Assembly: GCA_017548365.1 (NCBI GenBank)
Contig: JAFZAC010000035.1
Span: 26,437-90,436 of the forward strand
Origin: Muribaculaceae bacterium
GTDB taxonomy: Bacteria > Bacteroidota > Bacteroidia > Bacteroidales > Muribaculaceae
Direction: 5' to 3'
DNA: 64,000 nt
The first letter of the stretch is position 1, and each line of letters starts with the position of its first letter. This document shows, one piece after another, positions 18,044-26,771 of this stretch. The notes under the pieces are model-generated. The model was not told the DNA's origin and did not search any database. It saw only the letters and a program-made list of their open reading frames with translations. Made by a program: the position numbers and the translations under genes.

Positions 18044-18730
18044 ATGGCACAGAAAAAAGAAAATACTGTTGTAGACTACTACGACACTATTGCCGATGAG
18101 TACGACGACAGCCGTTTCAACAACAGTTACGGGCAGTTCATTGACTATGAGGAGCGTCGCATTCTAGACAAGTTAATCAAGCTTCCCCCCAATGGCAAAT
18201 GTCTGGAAATGGCCTGTGGCACAGGCCGGCTCACTGGCTATGCCACCCATGCCCTTGATGCAAGCGCACCAATGATGAAACATGCTAAAGAACGGCACCC
18301 ACATGTATCTTTTCGTCAGGCGTCGGCTGCTGAGACAGGCTTCGACGACAACATGTTCGACACAATTTTTTCCTTTCACTTGATGATGCACCTCGAGCCG
18401 TTTCTAATCCAGGACATCATCATTGAGGCACACCGCATACTCAAGCCTGGCGGCTGTTTCATCTTCGACGTCCCTTCCAAGAAACGTCGCCAACTCATCC
18501 ACCACAAGCACCAATCGTGGCACGGAGGGACCGATTTGACCAAAGGTGAGGTTCTCAAAATGACATCACAGCACTTCGACATGTGCAGCACCCACGGTAT
18601 CATGATGCTGCCAGTGCACAAGATACCAGTCAAGCTGCGCAAGCCTCTGAGGAGATTCGACTTCGCTATCGCCAATGGTCCTCTCAAACAATACAGTTCC
18701 TATATAGTCTACGAGCTCATCAAGAAATAA
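18044..18730 (+). CDS. Class I SAM-dependent methyltransferase
   Basis: 228 residues. The Rossmann SAM site is clear: motif I LEMACGTGRLT (near residue 53), motif II ALDASAPMMKHAKERHP, motif IV FDTIFSFHLMMHLE and the post-motif RILKPGGCFIFDVPS. This is the UbiE/Methyltransf_11 type that methylates small molecules; the substrate cannot be told. No signal peptide or membrane segment, so cytoplasmic. It is transcribed alone from its own promoter to a hairpin terminator at 18752-18786. Confidence 0.85.
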   Translation: MAQKKENTVVDYYDTIADEYDDSRFNNSYGQFIDYEERRILDKLIKLPPNGKCLEMACGTGRLTGYATHALDASAPMMKHAKERHPHVSFRQASAAETGFDDNMFDTIFSFHLMMHLEPFLIQDIIIEAHRILKPGGCFIFDVPSKKRRQLIHHKHQSWHGGTDLTKGEVLKMTSQHFDMCSTHGIMMLPVHKIPVKLRKPLRRFDFAIANGPLKQYSSYIVYELIKK

Positions 18731-18751
18731 ATTTCTTCCATGAAAAGAACT

Positions 18752-18790
18752 AAAGGAGGAAAACCATTTCCAAGGTTTCCTCCTTTATAA
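18752..18790 (+). terminator. Terminator after the methyltransferase
   Basis: Stem 18752-18765 with 18774-18786 (13 bp with one bulged A), 8-base loop; the T run is short (TTTATAA). Confidence 0.6.
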
Positions 18791-18831
18791 TATCTAAACA
18801 TGTCATCAGACCTTAATCTAGCAGTTCATGT

Positions 18832-19473
18832 TTATTTGGTTTTCTTTATCTCAAACGACTTCAAGCCTTGCTCTTCTTGCTTGATTATTACGGGCATTCC
18901 CACACGGGCATATTGTTCCTTGAGAGTGATGATGTCGGCATCGTGCAGGCGGATACAACCCTCACTGGCACGGCCAGGCACCGTGTTCTCGTTGTTGGTG
19001 CTGCCGTGAATGCCTATTCCATGATGCCCTGGCGTGACAAGACGCAGAAACCAGTCGCCATAGGCCCTGATGCTGCCACGGCCATCATTGAAATCATGGA
19101 ACCATTCCTTAGCATCTATTATGGCATCGATAATGAAAGGTTCGCCAGGCTCACTCTCTGGAGTCTTCATATCGCCAGGTTTCTCTTTTTGACCTTTTTT
19201 AAGGCTCAAACACACAGGAAATTGCGCCACAGGCAGAGTGTCGCCATTGATAGGAGCATACACCGTGAGTTTTAGGTCTTTTTTTGAGATGACAATAAAT
19301 GTTTTGCTTTTGTCATACTCACCCTTGTAGATATCTTTATACTGCTCCGCTACAGGCTTTTGGATAGAGTCTTGCGAGGTTCCCTGTTTATCTTTTCCAC
19401 CGCTGCAGCTAGTCATGCCCAGCACACCTGTAACAATCACAGCAATTATTAAAAAACTTCTCATAGAAAACAT
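18832..19473 (-). CDS. L,D-transpeptidase (YkuD family) lipoprotein
   Basis: 213 residues. A lipoprotein signal ends at GMTSC (Cys about 23), followed by SGGKDKQ. The catalytic YkuD signature is complete: GIGIHGS, then 16 residues on SEGCIR with the nucleophile Cys. YkuD enzymes make 3-3 cross-links in peptidoglycan or attach proteins to it; others act as L,D-carboxypeptidases, so which reaction occurs is open. It lies just downstream of a paralogue (19501-20127, same strand, 27 bases apart), sharing the catalytic block almost residue for residue, and is likely co-transcribed with it. Confidence 0.88.
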   Translation of the reverse strand: MFSMRSFLIIAVIVTGVLGMTSCSGGKDKQGTSQDSIQKPVAEQYKDIYKGEYDKSKTFIVISKKDLKLTVYAPINGDTLPVAQFPVCLSLKKGQKEKPGDMKTPESEPGEPFIIDAIIDAKEWFHDFNDGRGSIRAYGDWFLRLVTPGHHGIGIHGSTNNENTVPGRASEGCIRLHDADIITLKEQYARVGMPVIIKQEEQGLKSFEIKKTK

Positions 19474-19500
19474 AATCTAATTAATCCAGTTTTTGACATC

Positions 19501-20127
19501 TCATTCCTCTGCTACAGCCTTGGCATGAGCTTTGAGTTCCCATTCCCAAGGACCTTGAGTCTCATTCTTAATAATAACTGGCATGTTGATATAAGCAAAC
19601 TTCTCCTTGAGAAGAATGATATCCGCGTCACGCAAGCGGACGCAGCCCTCGCTGGCACGGCCAGGGACCGATTTCTCATTATTGGTGCTGCCATGAATGC
19701 CTATGCCCTTGTGACCAGGTGTCACAAGCCTCAAGAACCAAGCGCCATAAGCCTTGATGCTTCCACGCCCGTCTTTGAAATCATGATACCATGCCGAGGC
19801 ATCTTTTATAGCGTCAATATAGAAAGGCTTATCCATAGTACATTCAGGTGTCTTCATGTCACCGCGACGCTGCTTTTGCCCCTTATTCTTGCTCAAGCAT
19901 GCAGGGAACTTAGCCATCAATACGGTGTCATTACCCACCTTACCATAGACATATAACCTCAATTCGGCTTTAGATATCACGATAAATGTGTTCTTTTTTT
20001 CGATTTCGGGAGTCTGGTAAAAGACAGTCTCATCGGCTGGCTTTGTTGCAAGTTCTGCATCAACAATCTGCGCGCTTGCTACACACGCCAAGCACCCAAG
20101 CAACATCAATGATAATAATTTTTTCAT
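19501..20127 (-). CDS. L,D-transpeptidase (YkuD family), secreted paralogue
   Basis: 208 residues with a normal signal peptide (LLGCLACVASAQ), so this copy appears soluble in the periplasm while its neighbour is lipid-anchored. The active site GIGIHGS ... SEGCVR is intact, as are KGQKQRRGDMKTPE and GRGSIKAYGAWFLRLVTPGH upstream of it, which are shared with the paralogue. The first gene of the pair; a consensus promoter starts 25 bases upstream. The two genes look like a recent tandem duplication, with divergence mainly in the N-terminal 50 residues and the tail. Confidence 0.88.
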   Translation of the reverse strand: MKKLLSLMLLGCLACVASAQIVDAELATKPADETVFYQTPEIEKKNTFIVISKAELRLYVYGKVGNDTVLMAKFPACLSKNKGQKQRRGDMKTPECTMDKPFYIDAIKDASAWYHDFKDGRGSIKAYGAWFLRLVTPGHKGIGIHGSTNNEKSVPGRASEGCVRLRDADIILLKEKFAYINMPVIIKNETQGPWEWELKAHAKAVAEE

Positions 20128-20151
20128 ATCTCAGGTCGTTTTTTCGTGCTA

Positions 20152-20182
20152 CAAAGGTACTCATTTTTTTCTCTCCAACAAA
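20152..20182 (-). promoter_or_regulatory. Promoter of the L,D-transpeptidase pair
   Basis: Minus-strand TTTG (20179-20182), 19-base spacer, TACCTTTG (20152-20159). Confidence 0.75.
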
Positions 20183-20255
20183 AATTCAAAAAAAACTGTC
20201 ATAATTGTGTAGTTTTTGTACCTTTACAGCGTCTAATAGATGTAATAACAAAAAA

Positions 20256-20738
20256 ATGGAAAAAACTGAGGCAGTTTTCAAAAAAATCCTGCAGGACCAC
20301 AAGAGCACAATCTACTCAGTTTGCTACATGTTCTCACAAAAACATGACGAGGTGGAGGACCTGTTTCAGGAAACCCTTATAAACTTGTGGAACGGTCTTG
20401 ACAAGTTTGAAGGGCGTAGCGGCATCGGCACGTGGGTATGGCGCATCGCCCTTAACACCTGCATCACCAGCGACCGCAAGAAAAAACGACGCATCGACAC
20501 TGTGCCACTCTCCATCGACCGTGACTTTCACGACGACACCAAAGTTGAGAACAAGCAGCTAAAACTCTTGCACCAACGCATCAGTCGGCTGCAACCCTTC
20601 GACCGCGCTATTGTGTTGCTGTGGCTCGAAAATATGAGTTACGACGACATCGCAGCAATTGTAGGCATCACCACCAAGGCTGTTGGTGTGCGCCTGGTGC
20701 GAATACGTGAGCAATTAAAAAGCATGAACGACAACTAA
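20256..20738 (+). CDS. RNA polymerase sigma factor, ECF type
   Basis: 160 residues from MEKTEAVFKK. Region 2 is seen as EVEDLFQETLINLWNGLDKF and GTWVWRIALNTC, region 4 as LQPFDRAIVLLWLENMSYDD followed by the helix-turn-helix AIVGITTKAVGVRLVRIREQL. Sigma factors of this group direct polymerase to a small set of promoters. An upstream in-frame ATG at 20205 would add a peptide that reads through an apparent -7-like box (TACCTTTA, 20220-20227), so 20256 is preferred. The next gene, a four-span membrane protein starting 17 bases on, is probably its partner. Confidence 0.88.
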   Translation: MEKTEAVFKKILQDHKSTIYSVCYMFSQKHDEVEDLFQETLINLWNGLDKFEGRSGIGTWVWRIALNTCITSDRKKKRRIDTVPLSIDRDFHDDTKVENKQLKLLHQRISRLQPFDRAIVLLWLENMSYDDIAAIVGITTKAVGVRLVRIREQLKSMNDN

Positions 20739-20755
20739 AAATTGAGAATTATAAT

Positions 20756-21370
20756 ATGGAAAACGATAACAACATGAACGAGCTTGAACAGATGCGAGAG
20801 CAGATGAACATCTTTAAAAGCCGGCTCGACAAGCAGCAAATCATCAATGAGAAGCTCGTGAGAAATTCCATGGGCAGCAAACTCTCCTGGATAAAAAATT
20901 TTGTCTGGACCGAGATTATACTAGTACCCATTCTGCTCTTAATTATGGCTTCTTTCCATTACAGCCAGGGACTCTCTTGGTGGCTGTTTGCCTTCCTTGC
21001 CATTGGTTTGATAGCCGACGTGGTTGGCGACTATATCATCAACCGCATACCCAAGAGCCAGCTGCTGAGCGGAGACATGGTTGAAACAAGCAAACGCTTG
21101 ATAAAGATGAAAAAACAGCGAGCAACATGGTTTACCATTGGCATGATATTTGTGACAATCTGGCTCGTGTGGTTCATCATAGAACTAGTATTTAAACTCA
21201 ACATTCCAAGTGACTCGCCCAACCACTCCGCTTTAGTGACTATCATGACATTAGGTCTCGCTGTGAGTGGACTCATCGGCGGTTTTATCGCATGGCTTAT
21301 CTTCCGCAAGATGCAGCGCACCAATAACCAGCTCATCGAGCAAATAAACCAAATTATCCAAGAGGATTAA
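20756..21370 (+). CDS. Four-span membrane protein, probable partner of the sigma factor
   Basis: 204 residues of unknown family. Residues 1-40 form an amphipathic helix rich in Glu/Gln/Lys (ELEQMREQMNIFKSRLDKQQ), likely a cytoplasmic coiled coil. Four hydrophobic segments follow, near 44-62, 68-88, 118-138 and 155-178, and the tail again is a polar helix. It lies directly behind an ECF sigma factor, the place where an anti-sigma factor normally sits, and the cytoplasmic helices could hold the sigma factor. It lacks the zinc motif HxxxCxxC of classical ZAS anti-sigma factors. The role is therefore inferred only from position. Confidence 0.7.
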   Translation: MENDNNMNELEQMREQMNIFKSRLDKQQIINEKLVRNSMGSKLSWIKNFVWTEIILVPILLLIMASFHYSQGLSWWLFAFLAIGLIADVVGDYIINRIPKSQLLSGDMVETSKRLIKMKKQRATWFTIGMIFVTIWLVWFIIELVFKLNIPSDSPNHSALVTIMTLGLAVSGLIGGFIAWLIFRKMQRTNNQLIEQINQIIQED

Positions 21371-21538
21371 GGCAATGAAGTAATTGGCCACCACGACGGT
21401 TACCTCATGCAAGGTGAGGTTGGACATAGAGCTAATGAAACACTTGCTTAAAACACAAAATGTTGAGCAAAATCAAGTAAATTCATCAAATTAACAATTA
21501 ATAATAATACAAAATCGCATTTTTCATCAATTAATAGC

Positions 21539-21546
21539 TAATTTTG
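21539..21546 (+). promoter_or_regulatory. Probable -7 box for the first M16 peptidase
   Basis: TAATTTTG, 68 bases upstream of the ATG; no clear -33 element. Confidence 0.4.
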
Positions 21547-21614
21547 TAGCTTTAAAAAAGTGATTTTCAATAATATTTCAATTTATATATCTTTAAATTT
21601 AACGTTTTTCAAGT

Positions 21615-24428
21615 ATGAAACTAAGAAAAATCTTTGCAGTAGCCATGATGCTTGTAGCACTTGGCTCTATGGCGCAATCGATGCCCATTGAGAATGACCC
21701 ATCGGTGCGCACTGGCAAATTGCCCAACGGGCTTACCTACTACATCAAACAGAACAACTGGCCCGAGCATCGCGTGAACTTCTATATCGCACAGCGTGTG
21801 GGTTCACTGCAGGAAGAAGAGAGCCAGCGTGGTCTCGCACACTTCCTAGAGCATATGGCCTTCAACGGTACTGAGCACTATCCAGGTAACGGAGTGATTG
21901 ACTATACCCGTTCCCTAGGTGTACAATTTGGTCGTGACTTGAATGCCTACACCAGTGTAGATCAAACAGTTTACAACATCAATGACGTACCAAGCACACG
22001 TGAGAGTGCTATCGACTCATGCTTGCTCATCCTTAAGGACTGGTCTAACGGCCTCCTGCTTGAAGGAGAAGAGATTGACAAGGAGCGTGGCGTTATACAT
22101 GAGGAGTGGCGTGTTCGCTCAAGTGCATCACAACGCTTGTATGAGCGCAACCTCGAGACACTTTATCCTGGCTCGAAATATGGCTTACGCATGCCCATCG
22201 GCTTGATGAGCGTTATTGACAACTTCAAATATGACGAAATCCGCAACTACTATCACAAATGGTATCGTCCCGACAACCAGGCTATCGTCGTTGTTGGTGA
22301 TATAGACGTTGACAAAACCGAACAGAAAATCAAAGATCTTTTTGGTACAATCCCAGCTCCCGCTCCCGACGCAGCACAAGTGGTTGACGTTGAGGTGCCC
22401 GACAACGAAGAGCCCATCGTAGTTATCGACAAGGACAAGGAACAGCAGTACAACCTCATCGAGATCATGTACAAGACTGATCCTATGCCCAAGGAGATTA
22501 AGAGCGACATGACCTATCTGATAATGAAATATGGCATTGATATGGCTTGCGATATGCTCAACAAGCGACTCGAAGAGAAAGCACTTGATCCCGACTGCCC
22601 TTACATGCAGGCTGGCGCCAACTATGGCAACTACATCTTCTCTAAGACAAAAGACGCCTTCACACTTATCTTGCTGCCTAAAGAAGGCAAGAGCAACGAA
22701 GCTGTGAAAGTTGTCACCGAAGAGGCTCTCAGAGCTTTACAACATGGATTCACTGCCACCGAATATGCACGAATCAAAGACGATTATCTGAGCAGTCTCG
22801 AAAAGCAGTACAATAACCGCAACCAAATCAACAACAACAGCTTTGGACGTGAGTATTGCGCTAACTATCTTGAGCAAGAGCCTTATCCATCAATCGAATG
22901 GGAATATCAAATAATGAACATGATTGCTCCTAATATTGGGGTTGACATGATCAATCAGCTCTTCTCGCAGATGATGCCTACTACCAACGAGAACCTCGTG
23001 GTAATAAACTTCGGTCCCGAGAACATTGAACTACCCACTAAGGAAGATTTGATGGGAGCCATCAATGATGCACATAAGACTGAACTCGATGCTTATGTCG
23101 ACAATGTAAAAGATGAGCCTCTTATCACCAATCTTCCAAAACCTGGAAAAATCGTGAAAGAGACCGAGAACAAAACTCTTGGTTTCAAGACGCTCACCCT
23201 CAGCAATGGCGCAACAGTGATTTTGAAATCCACCGACTTCAAGGATGACGAAATTAGATATTATGCTGAGTCTAAGGGCGGCAGCTCGCTCTATGGACAA
23301 AAAGACTGGGCAAACTGCAAAATGTTTGACGTTGTAGTAGCTGCTTCAGGTTTGGGCAACTTCAGCAACAACGAGCTCGAGAAGGCTCTCGCTGGAAAGA
23401 ACGCAAACGTTGACCTCAGCCTCTCTGCCAACTACGAGCGTCTTAACGGCAGCTCAACAAAGAAGGATCTTGAAACAATGTTCCAACTGAACTACCTCTA
23501 CTTCACCGCCCTCACCAAGGATGAGAAGGCTACTTCAACCTATATGTCGTTTGTCGAGACTCAGCTTAAGAACAAGAGCAATAATCCTCAGTCAGCTTTG
23601 AGCGACAGTGTTTCGACCACATTCTATAATCACGATTGGCGTGAGATGCCTTTCAACGTAGAGGACCTCAAGAACGTGAACTACGACCGCGTAATAGAGA
23701 TCGCCAAAGAGCGTACCGCCAACGCAGCCGACTTCACATTCTACTTCGTGGGCAGCTTCGACGAGGAGACCATTAAGCCTCTTATCGAGCAATACATCGC
23801 TTCACTGCCTGCTAAAAAAGGCAAGAAAGAGAACTTCAAGGAAGGTGCTGAGTTAGTGAAGGGCGACGTAAAGAACGAGTTCTCGCGCGCTATGGAAACA
23901 CCTCAAACTACTTCCTTAGTGATGTGGCACAGCTATGACGCTCCCTACACTATGGAGAACGATATCAAGGCCGATATCGTGGGGCAAGTACTCGATGTAA
24001 TCCTGCTCAAGAAGATTCGTGAGGACGAGGGTGCAGCCTACTCGCCACATGTAAGTGCTGGTATGTCAATGAAGGGCGACAAACCTTTCACTCAGGCTCT
24101 CACTTTCGTGAATATGAAGCCCGAGAAGAAAGACCTCGTTATCAAGATTATGCGTGAGTCTCTTAATGATATCGCTAATGGTGAATTCGAGGCCGACGCT
24201 CTCCAGAAGATCAAAGAAAAGATGCTCAAGGACTATGACACCAACGCCAAGAGTAACGCTCACTGGATCAACGTGCTGAGCATGTATAATGGTTTCAATA
24301 TAGACACTCAGAATGGCTACAAAGAGGCAGTCAACAAAGTTACTGCTGCTGATATAAGCAAGTTTGTCAAAGACGTGCTTATTAACAGCAAAAACTGCAT
24401 CGAGGTAACAATGAATCCTGAGGATTAA
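21615..24428 (+). CDS. Secreted M16 family metallopeptidase (pitrilysin-like), copy 1
   Basis: 937 residues with a signal peptide (VAMMLVALGSMAQ). The inverted zinc motif HFLEH lies at residues 76-80, with the distal Glu in ERGVIHEEWR near 155. The length fits two tandem M16 halves of which only the first keeps the zinc site; the second half serves as the closing lobe. Such enzymes degrade oligopeptides inside a clamshell chamber. A paralogue with nearly identical N-terminal 240 residues is at 29754-32570. A strong terminator follows. Protein is probably periplasmic or outer-membrane associated. Confidence 0.93.
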   Translation: MKLRKIFAVAMMLVALGSMAQSMPIENDPSVRTGKLPNGLTYYIKQNNWPEHRVNFYIAQRVGSLQEEESQRGLAHFLEHMAFNGTEHYPGNGVIDYTRSLGVQFGRDLNAYTSVDQTVYNINDVPSTRESAIDSCLLILKDWSNGLLLEGEEIDKERGVIHEEWRVRSSASQRLYERNLETLYPGSKYGLRMPIGLMSVIDNFKYDEIRNYYHKWYRPDNQAIVVVGDIDVDKTEQKIKDLFGTIPAPAPDAAQVVDVEVPDNEEPIVVIDKDKEQQYNLIEIMYKTDPMPKEIKSDMTYLIMKYGIDMACDMLNKRLEEKALDPDCPYMQAGANYGNYIFSKTKDAFTLILLPKEGKSNEAVKVVTEEALRALQHGFTATEYARIKDDYLSSLEKQYNNRNQINNNSFGREYCANYLEQEPYPSIEWEYQIMNMIAPNIGVDMINQLFSQMMPTTNENLVVINFGPENIELPTKEDLMGAINDAHKTELDAYVDNVKDEPLITNLPKPGKIVKETENKTLGFKTLTLSNGATVILKSTDFKDDEIRYYAESKGGSSLYGQKDWANCKMFDVVVAASGLGNFSNNELEKALAGKNANVDLSLSANYERLNGSSTKKDLETMFQLNYLYFTALTKDEKATSTYMSFVETQLKNKSNNPQSALSDSVSTTFYNHDWREMPFNVEDLKNVNYDRVIEIAKERTANAADFTFYFVGSFDEETIKPLIEQYIASLPAKKGKKENFKEGAELVKGDVKNEFSRAMETPQTTSLVMWHSYDAPYTMENDIKADIVGQVLDVILLKKIREDEGAAYSPHVSAGMSMKGDKPFTQALTFVNMKPEKKDLVIKIMRESLNDIANGEFEADALQKIKEKMLKDYDTNAKSNAHWINVLSMYNGFNIDTQNGYKEAVNKVTAADISKFVKDVLINSKNCIEVTMNPED

Positions 24429-24454
24429 TTGACTTATAGTCATTCAAACATAAC

Positions 24455-24489
24455 GATTGCGCCACATTTATTTGTGGCGCAATCTTTTT
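24455..24489 (+). terminator. Terminator of M16 peptidase copy 1
   Basis: Perfect 12-bp GC-rich stem (24455-24466 with 24473-24484), loop of 6, then five T. Confidence 0.92.
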
Positions 24490-24536
24490 ACATCAAAAAC
24501 TTGAAATGAGAATGACGATAGTTTCAACATTTTTAT

Positions 24537-24544
24537 TATTTTTG
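24537..24544 (+). promoter_or_regulatory. Probable -7 box for the secreted protein at 24583
   Basis: TATTTTTG, 38 bases before the ATG; no -33 match. Confidence 0.4.
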
Positions 24545-24582
24545 CATGACGAAACATAATATCATTTAAACATTAAACACGT

Positions 24583-25623
24583 ATGAAAAAAATTACTCTT
24601 TTAATTCTCGTAGGCTTGGTGGCAATGATTGCCCAAGCCGGAGTTATCAACAGTGACAAGGCTTCTAAGCTTAAAGCCGCCAATGCAACAGTGAAGGCCG
24701 AAGGCGATATTGTTACCCCTCCAGCAGGCGTCGAGGAAATGCTCTATACCTTTGAAGGACATGACACCTACACCAACAAAGACAAGACCTTTGAGGTGTT
24801 TGTGGTTTTAGACAATAATGACGTTTACATCAAAGGCCTCAGCGAATATCTTACCGACGGATGGGTAAAAGGCTCTATAGCCGATGGTGTTGCAACATTC
24901 CCCGAAGCGTATATGGGAGCTTTTGAGTTCTGGGGTGATGTCTATGAACTCAACTTTGACGGCGCTGAATTCACAATCAATGACGATGCCACCGTGTTGA
25001 CCGCTGCCAATGGTTACACAACCTCTGTCGAGGGAGACATACTTGACGAGTTCATCAACGTGACTCTCACACAGGTACAGCCCGAAATTGCCACACCTGC
25101 CACTCCTACAATCGATGATTTCACCGAAGACGACTACGGCCACTATGTGCGGATGACAATCCCGACCACCGACGTTGACGGCAATGATATCTTTGCCGCA
25201 CTGCTCAGCTATCAGATTCTCGTTGACAGGAACGGCGAGCAGAGTGTGTATGAATTCACTACCGATGACTATCTCTTCCTTGAAGAAAACATGACCGTAG
25301 TTCCTTACAACTTCACCGACTATTATGACATTGACGTTGCCGGCAGGCAAGTCTACATCTATGGTGACGACATTGACCAGTGGTCAGCAATTGGCGTGAA
25401 GAGCATCTATACAGTGGGCGATTCGCGCGAATCGCGAGAGAGCGAAATATTCTGGTATCAGCTCAACCCAACTGCCATCAATAGCATCAGTGTCAACAAC
25501 GTGGTTGAGACCAGCTATTATGACCTGCAGGGTCGCAAGGTTGACGACAACGCCACTGGCATCCTCATCAAGCAAATGCGCATGCAAGACGGCACCACTC
25601 GTGCTATCAAAGTGATTCGCTAA
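24583..25623 (+). CDS. Secreted protein with type IX sorting-like C-terminus, function unknown
   Basis: 346 residues. Signal peptide LLILVGLVAMIAQAG. Residues 45-160 form a beta-rich domain (YTFEGHDTYTNKDKTFEVFVV...), and 165-300 a second one with FTEDDYGHYVRMTIP. The last 45 residues include ETSYYDLQGRKVDDNATGIL and end in TTRAIKVIR, the pattern of the type A sorting domain used by type IX secretion. This implies export across the outer membrane and surface attachment. Similar Bacteroidales proteins are annotated only as hypothetical. Transcribed alone; a terminator-like hairpin follows. Confidence 0.75.
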   Translation: MKKITLLILVGLVAMIAQAGVINSDKASKLKAANATVKAEGDIVTPPAGVEEMLYTFEGHDTYTNKDKTFEVFVVLDNNDVYIKGLSEYLTDGWVKGSIADGVATFPEAYMGAFEFWGDVYELNFDGAEFTINDDATVLTAANGYTTSVEGDILDEFINVTLTQVQPEIATPATPTIDDFTEDDYGHYVRMTIPTTDVDGNDIFAALLSYQILVDRNGEQSVYEFTTDDYLFLEENMTVVPYNFTDYYDIDVAGRQVYIYGDDIDQWSAIGVKSIYTVGDSRESRESEIFWYQLNPTAINSISVNNVVETSYYDLQGRKVDDNATGILIKQMRMQDGTTRAIKVIR

Positions 25624-25647
25624 CAACCACACAATCCCATTACGCAA

Positions 25648-25680
25648 GATAGCGCCCTATCACTAGGACGCTATCCTTTT
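25648..25680 (+). terminator. Terminator after the secreted protein
   Basis: 12-bp stem with one mismatch (25648-25659 with 25664-25675), loop TCAC, then CTTTTA. Confidence 0.75.
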
Positions 25681-25792
25681 ATATATGTGTTTGAAGTTTA
25701 ATCATTAACTGCTACTTTGCGAGTTACTTTCACAAGCTTATCGTTAGGTGTTTTGTTGCAGTTTAAATGTATTGTGTTTTTCAAGAATTAAA

Positions 25793-26353
25793 CTATATTT
25801 TCTTTGTAGTTAGCAACCGCTTGCGCAACCGGCACAGTGACTCGGGTGTCACACCTAGATAGGCGGCTATAGTGCGGTTGGTCATGCGATTGTGAATATC
25901 AGGGAAACGTTGCGACAGCGTCACATAGCGTTCCTCTGCATTTAGACAACAGTCATCTATCACCTTCTGAAGCAATATGTAGGAAAGCGTCTCATCAAAT
26001 TCCACACGGCTTCTTCCTGAGAGCACCGTATCTAGTTCCCAAATGGGCAGCTGATACACAACCGAGCTCTCAAGAGCTACGATGTCAAATAGACTTTTCT
26101 CCTTGTTACGCATTGCGCTGTAACATCCCACCAGGTCACCAGTAAAGGCAAACGAGAGTATGCGCTCATTGCCATTGGAAGTCAGGCTGGTATACTTTAG
26201 AGAACCACTTACAAGAAGCCCTATTTGTGCCGATTTCTCACCTTGGCGGCACAAGTAGTCTCCTTTTACAAGCTCCAACCTTTTGCCCTTGTCCAGAAGA
26301 ATTTCTCTTGAAACAGAATAAAAGTGTCTATCGGTAATATCTAAATAAGTCAT
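25793..26353 (-). CDS. Crp/Fnr family transcriptional regulator
   Basis: 186 residues, slightly shorter than classical Crp. The N-terminal 120 residues fit a cyclic-nucleotide-binding-type beta roll (LVKGDYLCRQGEKSAQIGLLVSGSLKY ... VGCYSAMRNKEKSLFDIVALESSVVYQLP), but the residues that bind cAMP in Crp (RxSS-type pocket) are not evident. The C-terminal helix-turn-helix is NRTIAAYLGVTPESLCRLRKR. Many Bacteroidota have several such one-domain regulators answering to unknown ligands. It stands alone, divergent from the acetyltransferase. Confidence 0.87.
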   Translation of the reverse strand: MTYLDITDRHFYSVSREILLDKGKRLELVKGDYLCRQGEKSAQIGLLVSGSLKYTSLTSNGNERILSFAFTGDLVGCYSAMRNKEKSLFDIVALESSVVYQLPIWELDTVLSGRSRVEFDETLSYILLQKVIDDCCLNAEERYVTLSQRFPDIHNRMTNRTIAAYLGVTPESLCRLRKRLLTTKKI

Positions 26354-26771
26354 ACTCTTTTTTCATGCAAAATTATAAACGGTGGTGCTAAATCCTGTTG
26401 ATTATAATCAATATCGCATCGCTTGCAACTAAATCTTGACCGAAATCAAGACGCAAGCTTTCCTGAGTTGCCACCCAAACATTAGACGCAACAACTAATC
26501 ATTTTGTTTCAAAAAAATGCTATGTTTTTTCAAAATATTGATTTAAGTCAATGTAATAAGATTGTTTATCCATACCAAGATTCATCGAAATCTAATTCTT
26601 TAAAGATTTATATCCTGAGCATTTTTTGTGCGTCTAAAATAAAATGACTAATTTTGCAAATTAGTATGTATAGCTTTGTTTATAGTTCTTATTAATAAAC
26701 TGATTTCTACTTGCTTGAAAATATATTGTTAATAACATAATACCACCTATTGGTATCAAAACTAGATTGAG
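26354..26771. other. 418-bp AT-rich intergenic region between divergent genes
   Basis: No coding potential seen. It holds a minus-strand -7 box for the regulator (TAATTTTG, 26368-26375) and a full plus-strand promoter at 26625-26656 with a palindrome over its -7 box. Confidence 0.6.
26625..26666 (+). promoter_or_regulatory. Promoter with a palindrome overlapping the -7 box
   Basis: TTTG (26625-26628), 20-base spacer, TAATTTTG (26649-26656). The box lies inside the palindrome CTAATTT-TGC-AAATTAG (26648-26664) whose 7-bp arms match perfectly and extend by one more A/T pair. The start codon at 26772 is about 110 bases away. Confidence 0.7.
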
